Shown one piece after another: positions 37,053-47,400 of a DNA stretch of 64,000 bases. The stretch is from Bacteroidales bacterium. Lineage in GTDB: Bacteria > Bacteroidota > Bacteroidia > Bacteroidales > VadinHA17. The notes under the pieces are model-generated. The model did no database searches and was not told the origin of the DNA. It was given only the letters and a program-made list of their open reading frames with translations. The position numbers and the translations under genes are program-made. The stretch is from positions 134,226 through 198,225 of the forward strand of contig JAJFVL010000049.1 in assembly GCA_021371855.1 (NCBI GenBank). The letters are read 5' to 3'. Each line of letters starts with the position of its first letter. The first letter of the stretch is position 1.

Positions 37053-40000
37053 TTATAATCCTATGGATATATTAAATCCAATAGTTCTCATCATAGGTAA
37101 GGATGTAGATTCAATTCCTAAAGCAGAATTAAATTGGCTATATGAGCATGCTTCAGGAGAGAAGCCGTCGGTTTTTCTCTGGAAATAGAACAGATTTCTT
37201 CCATATGCTCCCACAACGATATTTTTGATAAATGTTTTTTCTGTAATTTTCTTAGGAATGGTGTAAGAAAGGCTGATTTCCCTCATTGATATATAGCTAA
37301 GATCATTAACTAATTCTTCGGACACAAAGTTTTCTTTATCAGATGCAACAGTGTTCCAGTAATCCTGCGCTTTAACCTGCATTGTGTTTGCCACACCTGT
37401 ACTTATCCAGCTGTTACCTTCTTTTGTGGCAAGCACACCTTTTGCAACATACGTACCATCTCTGCCTTCAACGGTTTTATTAGTGTTACCGTATAAGATT
37501 GTTTCACGGGAACTTGAGGATATAACTATGCCTCCCTGGCTGATATCAACCAATGCATATAATCTTAATCCTTTGAAAGAGAGTGTGTTTGAGAAACCAC
37601 CTAACCAATCTGGCATGGCATTTCCAAGCTCTGTAGTTACAAAATCGGAGGTTTTCAGTGGCAGTCCTGTTCCTGAATCAATAAGCCTGTTCCCCTGAGC
37701 GTCTTTCAACCATGCAAATTTTGTTCCCAGAACCTTTCCAAATGGCTTACCTGGTTCTGCAACAGTATAAACTCCACGGTCTTCTGCCAATACAATCCGG
37801 TTGGTTCCCTCAACCAGTTCAACAACTGTATTCCTGTTACGTGAGAAGTTAAAAGAAGTTTCCCATGTAAATCCTGTACTTGTTTTTACCGGTGTAGCGG
37901 AAATCATCAATTCAACTCCTTTATTTTCAATTTCTCCTGCATTAATTGTTCTGGAGGAAAAAGAAGTAGCTGTTGAAATTGGGACTGAAAGAATCTGGTT
38001 CTTTGTTGAAGCCACATAATACGTAAAATTTAACATCAATCTATTCTGAAAGAGATTGACATCAACTCCGCCTTCATATGAAGTAGTTAATTCATTTTTC
38101 AGATTTGGGTCGACAACAGTCGATGTATATCCTCCCAAAGATATTCCATTCTGTTTATATCCATAGAGAGAGTAGGTGCCAATCAGAGAATAAGGGCTTC
38201 CTGAACTTCCAGCCTGGGCAACCGATGCTCTTACTTTCAGGAAATCCAGCCAGCCATTCTTGATATTGAATGCTTCTGATGGGATAAAGCTGACACCAAA
38301 TGACGGGTAGAAAAAAGAACAGTTCTTCAAAGGTAATGTCGAAGACCAGTCGTTTCGGGCGGACATATCTACAAAAAGATAATTGCTATAACCTATCTGT
38401 CCCGAACCGAAAACTGAATTGATAGCTGATTCACTTAAGCCGAACGAAGGATACTGGGTTTTGGCATTATTTATTACATGCATATCGGGAACGATAAATT
38501 CATAACCGGCGTATCCGACCGATCTGGCAGAATATTTCTGACGATTTCCACCTGCATTTAACGAAATGTCGATGTTATTCCCGGCCTTAAAATTTGAGGA
38601 GAACATGATGTCGCTGTTAGTTTCCCTCGTTCTTGTAACATACTCACTTATATCGCCGTTTTTATTTGTACTCGAATATGTTTTTTCCGGGCGGTACTGA
38701 AGTATCTGGTCAGCGGAATAGTCTGTGCCTGTTTTACCGGTCACCTTCAACCATGGAGTTATATCATATGACAATTTAAAATAACCGATCAAACGGTCTC
38801 TTTGATCTTCATTATGCGATTTTCTGATGGTCCAGTAAGGATTAGCAGTGTTTGAGTTTGTTGCATAGCATTTTTCCATTCCCTCAAAAAGTCCTTTATA
38901 CCCGAGTTGACCGGCAATTTCTGGTGCGGTCCATGCCATGCTTTCCTGTGTTGAGAGAGGCATGCTGCGCGGCATACTGATCAATAAGTATGCGGGATTG
39001 GTATTTCCGTTTGAAAGGGCGGGTCTGTTGACTACCTTCTGATTAATGTAATTGACCATACCTTCGAAATGCAACTTGGGACTAATTGCTGAACCGATTT
39101 TTAAGTTAAATGTATTACGATCCAAAGTATTAGTTGGAACATAACCATCATTATGCATGTTGGCAGCCGAAAAACGGTAATTCATTTTCTCGGTTCCGCC
39201 ATCAAAACTTAAGTTATTGGTAAATGTTTTCTCAGGATTAAAAAAATCTTTATAAGTGTTAGGCTGAGGATCGAAAGTGAGGATATTCCCGAATTGATCT
39301 TCATATTGTTGGCCTTCCATTTTTGCGCCCCAGCTACCGCGGGTCAACTGGTCTCTTCCGGCACTTGTTTTAGGCATCCCAGCATAACCATTTTCGATGG
39401 CAGATGCATAACTGACAATTTTTCCGGTATCAGATCTCCTGAAATGGGTAAAAGTACCATTGTATCCCTGTCCATAAATATTCTGAAAATCGGGAAGTAC
39501 CAATCCATTTCCGACAGAATAATCACTGGAGAAGTTAACTCCAAGAGCTTTTTTCATTTTCCCGGATTTTGTTGTAATAAGAATTACCCCATTATTTCCT
39601 CTTTGACCATAAAGGGCAGTTGCGTTGGGCCCCTTTAGAACAGACATACTTTCAATATCTTCCGGATTAATGTTTGAGATGCCGTCTCCATAATCAGTTC
39701 CTCCCCAGTTACCTGCAGAGCCAAGGTTAATATTCATTATAGGAACTCCATCAATCACATATAATGGTTGACTGTTTGTGCGCAAGGAATTATTACCCCT
39801 GATAAGAACTTTTGATGAACCCGAAGCTCCGGAAGCCGTTCTGTTTACAAATACTCCGGCTACTTTTCCGGAAAGAGCATTAGCCATATTGGTTTCATGC
39901 GACTGAGCCACGTCCTCTCCGTTAACTTTTGAAACAGAATAACCCAGAGCTTTTACATCTCTTTTAATTCCCAATGCTGTTACGACAACCTCTTCAAGAG

Positions 40001-40583
40001 CTTTTACATCAGCATTCAACGTAACATCCATTACCGTTTTTCCGAATGCAGACACTTTCTGGGTAACACAACCTATGAAAGAAAATACAAGAACAGCATT
40101 TTCATTTGGTTTTTCTATAAAGTATTTTCCATCGATGTCAGTTATGGCACCAGTTGTAGTCCCTTCCACCTGTACATTAACGCCAGGCATAGGATTCCCA
40201 TTTTCATCTTTGACAATACCTGTAACTTTTTGCAGTTGCTGGTTGATTTTATTTGTTATAACAACCAGGCTGTCGTCGAAGATCTTGTAAGTTAGTTCAG
40301 AAGGATCAAGAATCGTTGATAGAAGATCGTCAATGTCAGCATCTTTGATATCTAATTTAATCTGTTGCGACACATTGACAAGGTCAGAACGATATAAGAA
40401 CTTAAAATTGCTTTTTGTCTCAATCTCAGCAAGCATATCCTTTATAGTTACATCTTCTGTTTTGTTAAATGAAAACTTTTGAGAATAAATATTCGCCGAA
40501 AGATTGATAAAGCATGCAAACCAAAGCAGGAATGAGATTCTCATAATTTGCAGGATTTTTTTAAGATAGTGATTTTTTTTCAT
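37053..40583 (-). CDS. SusC/RagA-family TonB-linked transporter with STN domain, unit 2
   Basis: The 1176-aa transporter has a signal peptide (ANIYSQ), an STN domain (about 38-112), a carboxypeptidase-regulatory-like domain (about 120-195), the TonB-box-like LEEVVVTALGI, a plug (VLIRGNNSLRTNSQPLYVIDG) and a barrel ending GFNISIGL. Together with SusD it should form the uptake complex of unit 2. Plug and barrel are strongly similar to the unit 3 SusC. The start codon again lies in CAAATTTATG. The STN domain indicates feedback through the adjacent FecR. Confidence 0.95.
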   Translation of the reverse strand: MKKNHYLKKILQIMRISFLLWFACFINLSANIYSQKFSFNKTEDVTIKDMLAEIETKSNFKFLYRSDLVNVSQQIKLDIKDADIDDLLSTILDPSELTYKIFDDSLVVITNKINQQLQKVTGIVKDENGNPMPGVNVQVEGTTTGAITDIDGKYFIEKPNENAVLVFSFIGCVTQKVSAFGKTVMDVTLNADVKALEEVVVTALGIKRDVKALGYSVSKVNGEDVAQSHETNMANALSGKVAGVFVNRTASGASGSSKVLIRGNNSLRTNSQPLYVIDGVPIMNINLGSAGNWGGTDYGDGISNINPEDIESMSVLKGPNATALYGQRGNNGVILITTKSGKMKKALGVNFSSDYSVGNGLVLPDFQNIYGQGYNGTFTHFRRSDTGKIVSYASAIENGYAGMPKTSAGRDQLTRGSWGAKMEGQQYEDQFGNILTFDPQPNTYKDFFNPEKTFTNNLSFDGGTEKMNYRFSAANMHNDGYVPTNTLDRNTFNLKIGSAISPKLHFEGMVNYINQKVVNRPALSNGNTNPAYLLISMPRSMPLSTQESMAWTAPEIAGQLGYKGLFEGMEKCYATNSNTANPYWTIRKSHNEDQRDRLIGYFKLSYDITPWLKVTGKTGTDYSADQILQYRPEKTYSSTNKNGDISEYVTRTRETNSDIMFSSNFKAGNNIDISLNAGGNRQKYSARSVGYAGYEFIVPDMHVINNAKTQYPSFGLSESAINSVFGSGQIGYSNYLFVDMSARNDWSSTLPLKNCSFFYPSFGVSFIPSEAFNIKNGWLDFLKVRASVAQAGSSGSPYSLIGTYSLYGYKQNGISLGGYTSTVVDPNLKNELTTSYEGGVDVNLFQNRLMLNFTYYVASTKNQILSVPISTATSFSSRTINAGEIENKGVELMISATPVKTSTGFTWETSFNFSRNRNTVVELVEGTNRIVLAEDRGVYTVAEPGKPFGKVLGTKFAWLKDAQGNRLIDSGTGLPLKTSDFVTTELGNAMPDWLGGFSNTLSFKGLRLYALVDISQGGIVISSSSRETILYGNTNKTVEGRDGTYVAKGVLATKEGNSWISTGVANTMQVKAQDYWNTVASDKENFVSEELVNDLSYISMREISLSYTIPKKITEKTFIKNIVVGAYGRNLFYFQRKTDGFSPEACSYSQFNSALGIESTSLPMMRTIGFNISIGL

Positions 40584-40590
40584 AAATTTG
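40583..40590 (+). promoter_or_regulatory. Antisense promoter box over the unit 2 susC start codon
   Basis: TAAATTTG on the plus strand, in the same position relative to the susC ATG as in units 1 and 3. Confidence 0.4.
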
Positions 40591-40595
40591 ATAGT

Positions 40596-40706
40596 TTTTA
40601 GTTATGGTTATTTCCGGATTTTTTCTTTGAGATAAATCATGCTCCGGGAACAGATTAAAAACTTTAAGGATCGGAAGATGAGCCAACATTTTCCGATCTC
40701 TTTTTG
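40596..40706 (+). ncRNA. Candidate cis-antisense RNA of susC, unit 2
   Basis: Predicted plus-strand RNA of about 110 nt ending in a 12-bp hairpin (GATCGGAAGATG/CATTTTCCGATC, one G-T pair) with loop AGCCAA and tail CTTTTT. It lies in the fecR-susC gap and is complementary to the susC leader. It is longer than in units 1 and 3. Confidence 0.45.
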
Positions 40707-40732
40707 TTGTATGGGTTAATTCATAGGCAATA

Positions 40733-41920
40733 TTAGTTTAAGAATTTGTTTTCCTGATCAGTATTTATTTTCTTATTCTTTTGCAACTCAATATAAGAAC
40801 TGTCTTTCAGAGGCGTATCGGAAATGTAAATGTCACTTTCGTTAATAAGATAATGAAATGGGGAAGCATATTGCATTGCCGAAAGGACTTGTTCAATAAT
40901 GATATTCCCAAATGTGCCTGAGAAGTGATACTGTTTGACATTTTCATCTGCAAAGTAAATATTAACATCAAACCGTCTTTCGAGCATCACTGCAAGATCC
41001 TGAAAAGACTCGTTATCAAAGCATAACTTGTTATTTTTCCATGCGGTTGACATTTCTGTATTGACTTCTTCATCAAGAATGATCTTGGTTTTATTATTGC
41101 CGGGAGTAACCGGAACTGCCTGATCTTCCTTTTTACTCTCGGAAGCTTCCGATACTATTTTTTCATTTGCTATTTTTTCATTATTTATAAAGTAGGTAGC
41201 TTTCTGATTGGGTTTTAATGTGAGCAACTTTTCTCCTTTTACTTTCGACAGGATCTTTTCCAGTTCAACCTTTCCTTCAATAAGGGTAGCTTCAATCGTG
41301 TTCTCGCCAGGGTAAGATCTGATATTGAAAGTAGTTCCCAGTGCCTTTACTCTTATATCAGATGTATTGACAATGAATGGCTTCGCAGGATTTTTTGCAA
41401 TCTCAAAATATCCTTCCCCTTCAAGATAAATATCACGTGTCTTTCGATTGAAATCTGTGCTGTAATTTATTTTGCTATCAGCATTAAGCCATACTTTTGT
41501 TCCATCAGGTAAAATTAAATGTGCTTGAGATCCTCTTGGAGCAACAACTTCACAAACAGATTTGTCATGTTGCAAGCTGTTTTGGTGGGATAAGAGAAGA
41601 ATATAAGATAGTCCGAAAGCGATGACGAGAATAGCTGCAATACGAAGAACCCAATCCATTTTTATCTTTCTGGCCCTATTGGGTTCCGGGATTGATGACT
41701 TTTTGTTAACCAGTTTCTCAAATCTGTTATATGCTTCTTCCGAATTAAATTTCTTTTTGGAGGCTAAAATGTCAACTGCATTCCACAACGATTCTATCTG
41801 ACCGAATTCCTTAATGTTCGATTTTCCATCACCAAGCCAGTTAATCAGTCTTTGCTTATCTTCCAGACCAGCTTCTCCACTTAAAACTCTGGTAATAATA
41901 TCCAGTATTTCTTGATCCAT
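40733..41920 (-). CDS. FecR-family anti-sigma factor, unit 2
   Basis: The 395-aa single-pass membrane protein has a cytoplasmic N-terminus, a transmembrane helix (about 88-107, IAAILVIAFGLSYILLL), a FecR domain (VVAPRGSQAHLILPDGTKVWLNADS) and a DUF4974-type C-terminal domain (FDNESFQDLAVMLERRFDVNI). Between the last two there is an acidic/basic linker longer than in unit 1. It should regulate the upstream sigma factor in response to unit 2 SusC. Confidence 0.9.
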   Translation of the reverse strand: MDQEILDIITRVLSGEAGLEDKQRLINWLGDGKSNIKEFGQIESLWNAVDILASKKKFNSEEAYNRFEKLVNKKSSIPEPNRARKIKMDWVLRIAAILVIAFGLSYILLLSHQNSLQHDKSVCEVVAPRGSQAHLILPDGTKVWLNADSKINYSTDFNRKTRDIYLEGEGYFEIAKNPAKPFIVNTSDIRVKALGTTFNIRSYPGENTIEATLIEGKVELEKILSKVKGEKLLTLKPNQKATYFINNEKIANEKIVSEASESKKEDQAVPVTPGNNKTKIILDEEVNTEMSTAWKNNKLCFDNESFQDLAVMLERRFDVNIYFADENVKQYHFSGTFGNIIIEQVLSAMQYASPFHYLINESDIYISDTPLKDSSYIELQKNKKINTDQENKFLN

Positions 41921-42015
41921 AGTATCCTTTTCTATTTATTAAGACAACTAAATGTGACTTTACAGTAAAAGAGTTTGGGAAATTTTTTATAATAAATGAG
42001 AATAATTTTCCTTGA

Positions 42016-42612
42016 TTAGAAGAGAATGCTGTAAAAGATAACAAAAAGGAGGGTGACAATTAGGAATTTCAGCGACTCCTTCAATTTACCAAGTGCTATA
42101 GATATTTGCTTATCAACAGTGTTGAGAGTGATTCCCAGTTTGTCAGCTATATCTTTGTGCCTGAGTCCGTCAAAACGGCTCATAATAAATATTTTCCTGC
42201 AACCGTCAGGAAGCAGATCAATAGCTTCTTTAAGAGATTGTTCAAGTTCATTTGCTATCATTATTGAATCACCGGATTCCTGCGATATAATATAATAATC
42301 CTGGGCATCTTTAAGAAGTTGGGTATAATAATCATTATACTCCATAACTACTTGAAGATGTTTTAAATGATTCAGGCACTGGTTTCTTATTGAAGTAAAA
42401 AGATATGCCTTTAAAGAAGTGATTATTCTTAATTGTCCCTTTTGTTCCCAGATATTAAGGAAGACATCCTGAACGATTTCTTCGGCAATTTCCTTTCTTT
42501 TAGTAAAATGGTCAGCATAAACACACAAAGGGATATAATATTCAGAGTAGAGTTGCCGAAATGCTGTCAAATCTCCATTATTAAGTTTCGTAATAAACTC
42601 ATTATCTGTCAT
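42016..42612 (-). CDS. ECF sigma factor with hydrophobic C-terminal tail, unit 2
   Basis: The 198-aa factor has region 2 (YSEYYIPLCVYADHFTKRKEIAEEIVQDVFLNIWEQ) and region 4 (LPDGCRKIFIMSRFDGLRHKDIADKLGITLNTVDKQI). After region 4 the chain ends in an unbroken hydrophobic stretch, LIVTLLFVIFYSILF, long enough to touch or cross a membrane. Units 1 and 3 lack it. The tail may hold the factor at the membrane near FecR; this is inference. It heads unit 2. Confidence 0.9.
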   Translation of the reverse strand: MTDNEFITKLNNGDLTAFRQLYSEYYIPLCVYADHFTKRKEIAEEIVQDVFLNIWEQKGQLRIITSLKAYLFTSIRNQCLNHLKHLQVVMEYNDYYTQLLKDAQDYYIISQESGDSIMIANELEQSLKEAIDLLPDGCRKIFIMSRFDGLRHKDIADKLGITLNTVDKQISIALGKLKESLKFLIVTLLFVIFYSILF

Positions 42613-42787
42613 ATGTAGAAATATCGACGTTTATCACAATGATAATTTAAAGATATTGGATTAATGAATACAAAAAGAGGTTCACCAAATTTCATTGCTA
42701 TAGTTTATGACATATAAAGATTAAAGCGTTAAATATCAATATATCATAGGAACAATTTTTTTCTTTTCCGAAAAAACTTAGATGTGT

Positions 42788-42831
42788 TACAAATAAAAAG
42801 TCAGTTTCAATGAGAATTGAAACTGACTTTT
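42788..42831 (-). terminator. Terminator after unit 3 susD
   Basis: A perfect 15-bp stem (AAAAGTCAGTTTCAA/TTGAAACTGACTTTT), six-nt loop, T-rich minus-strand tail. The stem sequence is shared with the terminator of unit 2; only the loop differs. Confidence 0.9.
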
Positions 42832-42871
42832 ATGTTGTTTTAAGATCAGGAAAACTAACTAGTTTTCAAGA

Positions 42872-44392
42872 CTATTTGGCTTTTGCATCCCACCAAACTT
42901 TGGTAAGATACGAATCTCCATGGCTCATTCTGCTAACCACTTCGTTGTAGTTTTTTTCATTAAGAAGCGCTTCATTTGCAGGGTAGCCGACTCTTCTTGG
43001 AATCTGACCATTTGTCGATCCTAAATTTGGTCCCGGTGTTAAAACAGGATAACCTGTTCTTCTCCATTCAGCATAAGCGGAATAGGATCTTCCGAAATAC
43101 ATTATCCATTTTTGAGTCATGATTTTTTCCAGTTTTTGCTCGGATGTCAATCCGGCAAATGAAAATTGTGCATCAATATAAGTCTGGGGTATTGTTGTGA
43201 TCTCATAGGGTTTCAATGCCATTGCGGCTCTGATACCATCCTGATAAAACCCTTCAGCCTGAGCAGGAGTCAGTCCGCCCCAACTTTCAAGAGCAGCCTC
43301 AGCTTTGTAGAAACAGATTTCAGAATATGTATAGACATATTGTGGAATAGGATGGGCCTGATTATATGCCAGGTTAAAAAATGTCAGATTTGAGCACTGG
43401 GAATAATCATCGTTGTTAATACCAACGCTTAATGCATCAGTCAGAGCTATAGCTTTTCCTTTGTATTCAAGTTTCCCTGCTTTAACAGAAGTAGCTGTCG
43501 GAGCAGCAATCATGGTTAACCTTGGATCGTTTGTGTTAACAAGCTGGGCAACAATAGCTTCTGCAAGATATCTTAAGTCGGGGCTTCCACCGACAAAATG
43601 ATTCAGCAAAGGATTGTATGAAGAAGTGTAATCAGTGTTTGTCTGAACCATCGCGTTATCGCTGTTGCCTGATATTAATGGCTGACTTAATGCGGCTTCA
43701 ACAGTTGCTTTGGCAAATGCAGGGTCAACATATTTCAACCGCATACCAAGCTGAAGTTTAACCGAATTCGCATATTTTATCCATTTTGTGACATCACCTT
43801 TATAATACAAATCATATGATCCGTATGAATCATCGGAAGCATCAAGGTTACCTATTGCAGCATCAAGGTCCCCGATAAGTTTCTTATAGATGGATTCCTG
43901 AGTGTCATATTTAGGTTGAGGGATAAGTTTATCTTCACCTAAAGCACTTTCGGAAAAAGGAATATCTCCCCACATATCTGTAATATACTGCCATAGATCA
44001 ATTTCTATAATTTTAGCAATTGCCAGTTTGGTTTTGCCTTCAGGTGTGCTTTCTTTTCCTAACAGAAGGTCGTTCCTTATCTGTGCGATATTTCTTATAC
44101 AGCCATAATAGCCGCCCCAGTCTCCATTTTGGAAGACATATCGGGAAGTAGGGAGGTTTGTGCTTGAGTTCCAGTACTGTACCCATGAACCGAGGGTACA
44201 GTTAGAAGTCTGATTACTCTGGAGAAAATTACCATCCCGCTGTACTTTTGCAAGGACGATCCCGGGATTAATTGTAGTAGAAGAGGTAGGAGGTGTATTA
44301 AGCTCCTCAAAACCATCTGTGCACGATATGGCGAATATGATCAAAAACGCCATAAATATTTTGGTCTGAATATTTAATAATTTACTATTCAT
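42872..44392 (-). CDS. SusD/RagB-family outer-membrane binding lipoprotein, unit 3
   Basis: The 506-aa lipoprotein (lipobox Cys24, IFAISC) is followed by DGFEELNTPP. Motifs as in unit 2: LWQYITDMWGDIPFS, KWIKYANSVKLQLGMRLKYV, IMTQKWIMYFGRSYSAYAEWRRTGYP. It should form the surface lid of the unit 3 SusC, which ends 11 bp upstream. The strong similarity to unit 2, including downstream DNA, points to a tandem duplication of the whole block. Confidence 0.92.
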   Translation of the reverse strand: MNSKLLNIQTKIFMAFLIIFAISCTDGFEELNTPPTSSTTINPGIVLAKVQRDGNFLQSNQTSNCTLGSWVQYWNSSTNLPTSRYVFQNGDWGGYYGCIRNIAQIRNDLLLGKESTPEGKTKLAIAKIIEIDLWQYITDMWGDIPFSESALGEDKLIPQPKYDTQESIYKKLIGDLDAAIGNLDASDDSYGSYDLYYKGDVTKWIKYANSVKLQLGMRLKYVDPAFAKATVEAALSQPLISGNSDNAMVQTNTDYTSSYNPLLNHFVGGSPDLRYLAEAIVAQLVNTNDPRLTMIAAPTATSVKAGKLEYKGKAIALTDALSVGINNDDYSQCSNLTFFNLAYNQAHPIPQYVYTYSEICFYKAEAALESWGGLTPAQAEGFYQDGIRAAMALKPYEITTIPQTYIDAQFSFAGLTSEQKLEKIMTQKWIMYFGRSYSAYAEWRRTGYPVLTPGPNLGSTNGQIPRRVGYPANEALLNEKNYNEVVSRMSHGDSYLTKVWWDAKAK

Positions 44393-44403
44393 AATTATTA
44401 TTG

Positions 44404-47400
44404 TTATAATTCTAATGAAATTTTACATCCGAATGTTCTCATTAAAGGATATGAAGTGGATTCAAGTCCCAGAGAACTGTTATGGACATTAAAAGAACAT
44501 GCCTCAGGAGAAAATCCGTCGGTGTTTCTTTGGAAATAGAATAAGTTTCTGCCATAAACTCCTAAAACAATGTTCCTGATAAATGTCTTTTTAAGAAGGT
44601 CTGTTGGTATTGTGTATGACAGACTCATTTCTCTCATAGAAATATAGCTCAGATCATTTATCATTTCTTCTGAAACAAAGTTTTCTTTGTCTCCTGCTAC
44701 CATATTCCAGTAGTTCTGTGCAGTAACCTGCTTTGTGTTTTTCACACCTGTACTTGTATAACCTCCTTCACCATTACTTTGTGCAACCATTCCTTCAGCT
44801 ACGTATGTGCCATCCCTGCCCGGCAGGGTTTTTTTGGTAGTTCCGTATAAAATCTCTTCTCTCATACTCTGAGAGAAAACTTTTCCTCCCTGACTGATGT
44901 CAATAAGTGCAGAAAAGCTGAATCCTTTATAAAAAAAGGTATTTGTAAAACCGCCTAACCAATCAGGCAATGCTGATCCAAGGTCGGTTGTCACAAAACC
45001 GGATGAACGTAATGGAAGTCCCGTGTTTGGATCAATAAGCCGGTTCCCTTCACTATCCTTTATCCAGGCGTATTTCACACCCCAGATCTCACCAAAAGGT
45101 TTACCCGGTGCGGCGACAACATTAGTACCACGGTCCTGTGCAAGGATATATGCATCAACTCCCTCAACCAATGACACTACTTCGTTCCTGTTTCGTGAGA
45201 AGTTGAATGTACTCTCCCACGTAAAACCTGAACTTGTTTTTACGGGTGTACCGGAAATCATTAATTCTATTCCCTGATTCTGGATCTCTCCGGCATTTAT
45301 TGTTCTGCTGCTAAAAGTGGTTGATGCAGGAAGAGTGATCGAAAGAATCTGGTTCTTTGTGGATGATTTATAAACAGTCAGGTCAAGTTTCAATCTGTTA
45401 TTAAGAACACTGAGGTCAACACCACCTTCGTATGAAGTTGTGAGCTCATTTTGCAGATTTGGATCCACAACATTGCTTGTGTATGATCCTAAAGCAATTC
45501 CGTTAAGTTTATTTGCATCAAGATAATAGGTTCCTACCAGGGCATACGGATCTCCTGAACTACCGGCCTGAGCAACAGAAGCCCTCACCTTCAGGAAACT
45601 TAACCAATCTTGTTTAAGTTTGAAAGCATCTGTTACTACAAAACTAACACCAACTGATGGATAAAAGAATGAACAGTTTTGTGAAGGTAATGTCGAGGAC
45701 CAGTCATTTCTTCCGGAAAAATCAACATAAAGGTAGTTTTTAAAAGCTACCTGACCTGATCCGTAAACAGAATTAATTGCTGATTCGCTCAATCCATAAA
45801 TGTAACTTAATGTTTTAATGTTATTTATTACATGCAGATCGGGTATAATAAATTCATTTCCTGAATGTCCGACTCTTCTCGATGAGAATTTCTGACGGTT
45901 TCCTCCTGCATTTAACGAGATATCGAAGTTTTCTCCGACTTTAAAATTTGATGAAAACAAAATATCGCTGTTAGTCTCCCTGGTTCTGGTAAAGGATTCC
46001 TGATAATCACCATTTTTATTTGTGGTCGACCATGTTCCTTCATTACGATAGAAGAGTTTCTGATCATTGTAATAATCAGTACCTGTTTTAGCTGTCACTT
46101 TTAACCATGGGGCAATATCGTATGATAATTTAAAATAACCGATTATACGATCTCTCTCATCTTCATTATGGGTCCTGTTGATTGTCCAGTACGGGTTAGC
46201 TGTTGAAGAGTTTGTTGCATATGGTTTTTCAAGTCCTTCATACAGGCTGCTCGAAGAAAAGCCCAACTGATTGCTGATCTCTTCTTTTGTCCAGGCATAA
46301 TTCTGAAGTGATTCAAGCGACAAACTGCGAGGCTGACTGATAAACAGGTAGGCCGGGTTGTCGTTTGCATCAGAAAGACGTGGCCTGTTTTTAACTTTCT
46401 GATTAACATAATTGGCCATGGCTTCAAGGTGAAATTTTGGAGTGATTTCAGAATTTACCTTCAGGTTAAATGTGTTCCTGTCCATTTTATTCGTTGGGAC
46501 ATAACCATCATTGTGCATGTTGGAAGCCGAGAACCTGTAATTGGTTTTTCCGACCCCTCCGTCAATACTGAGGTTGTTGGTGAGTGTCTTGTCCGGTTGA
46601 AAGAAATCGTAGGTGTTGGGCTGAGGATCGAAAGTGCTGACATGACCGAATTGATCTTTGTACTGTTGTCCTTCCATCTTTGCACCCCAGCTTCCTCTGG
46701 TAAGTTTATCTCTTCCGGCGCTGGCTTGTGGCATTCCGGATAAACCTAATTCAATGGCTTTTGCCATTGTATATACTTTTCCGTCGTCTCCTCTGAAGTT
46801 GGTAAAGTTACCATTGTATCCCTGGCCGTATTCATTCTGAAAATCAGGGAGTATTAATCCGGTTCCAACAGCATAATCACTGGAAAAGTTAACTCCCATT
46901 CTTTTCTTCTGGCTACCTGATTTTGTGGTAATAAGAATTACACCGTTATTTCCGCGCTGTCCATAAAGGGCAGTTGCGTTCGGGCCCTTAAGAACCGACA
47001 TGGTTTCAATATCTTCAGGATTAATATTCGAGATACCATCGCCGTAATCAAATCCACCCCACTGACTTGAGGCATCTGAACTCAGGTTAGTGATAGGAAC
47101 TCCATCCACAACATATAAAGGCTGGCTGTTAGTACGCAATGAGTTATTGCCTCTGATCACTACTTTTGAAGAACCGGCAGCTCCGGAAGCAGGTCTGCTG
47201 ACAAATACACCCGAGACTTTCCCCGAAAGTGCATTAGCCACGTTCGTTTCGTGAGACTGTGCTACATCTTCACCGTTAACCTTCGAAACTGAATAACCTA
47301 AAGCTTTGGCATCTTTTTTAATTCCCAGGGCTGTCACAACAACCTCTTGCAGACTTATTTCACTTTCTTTTAAAATAACATTTATAACAGTCTGGGCTCC

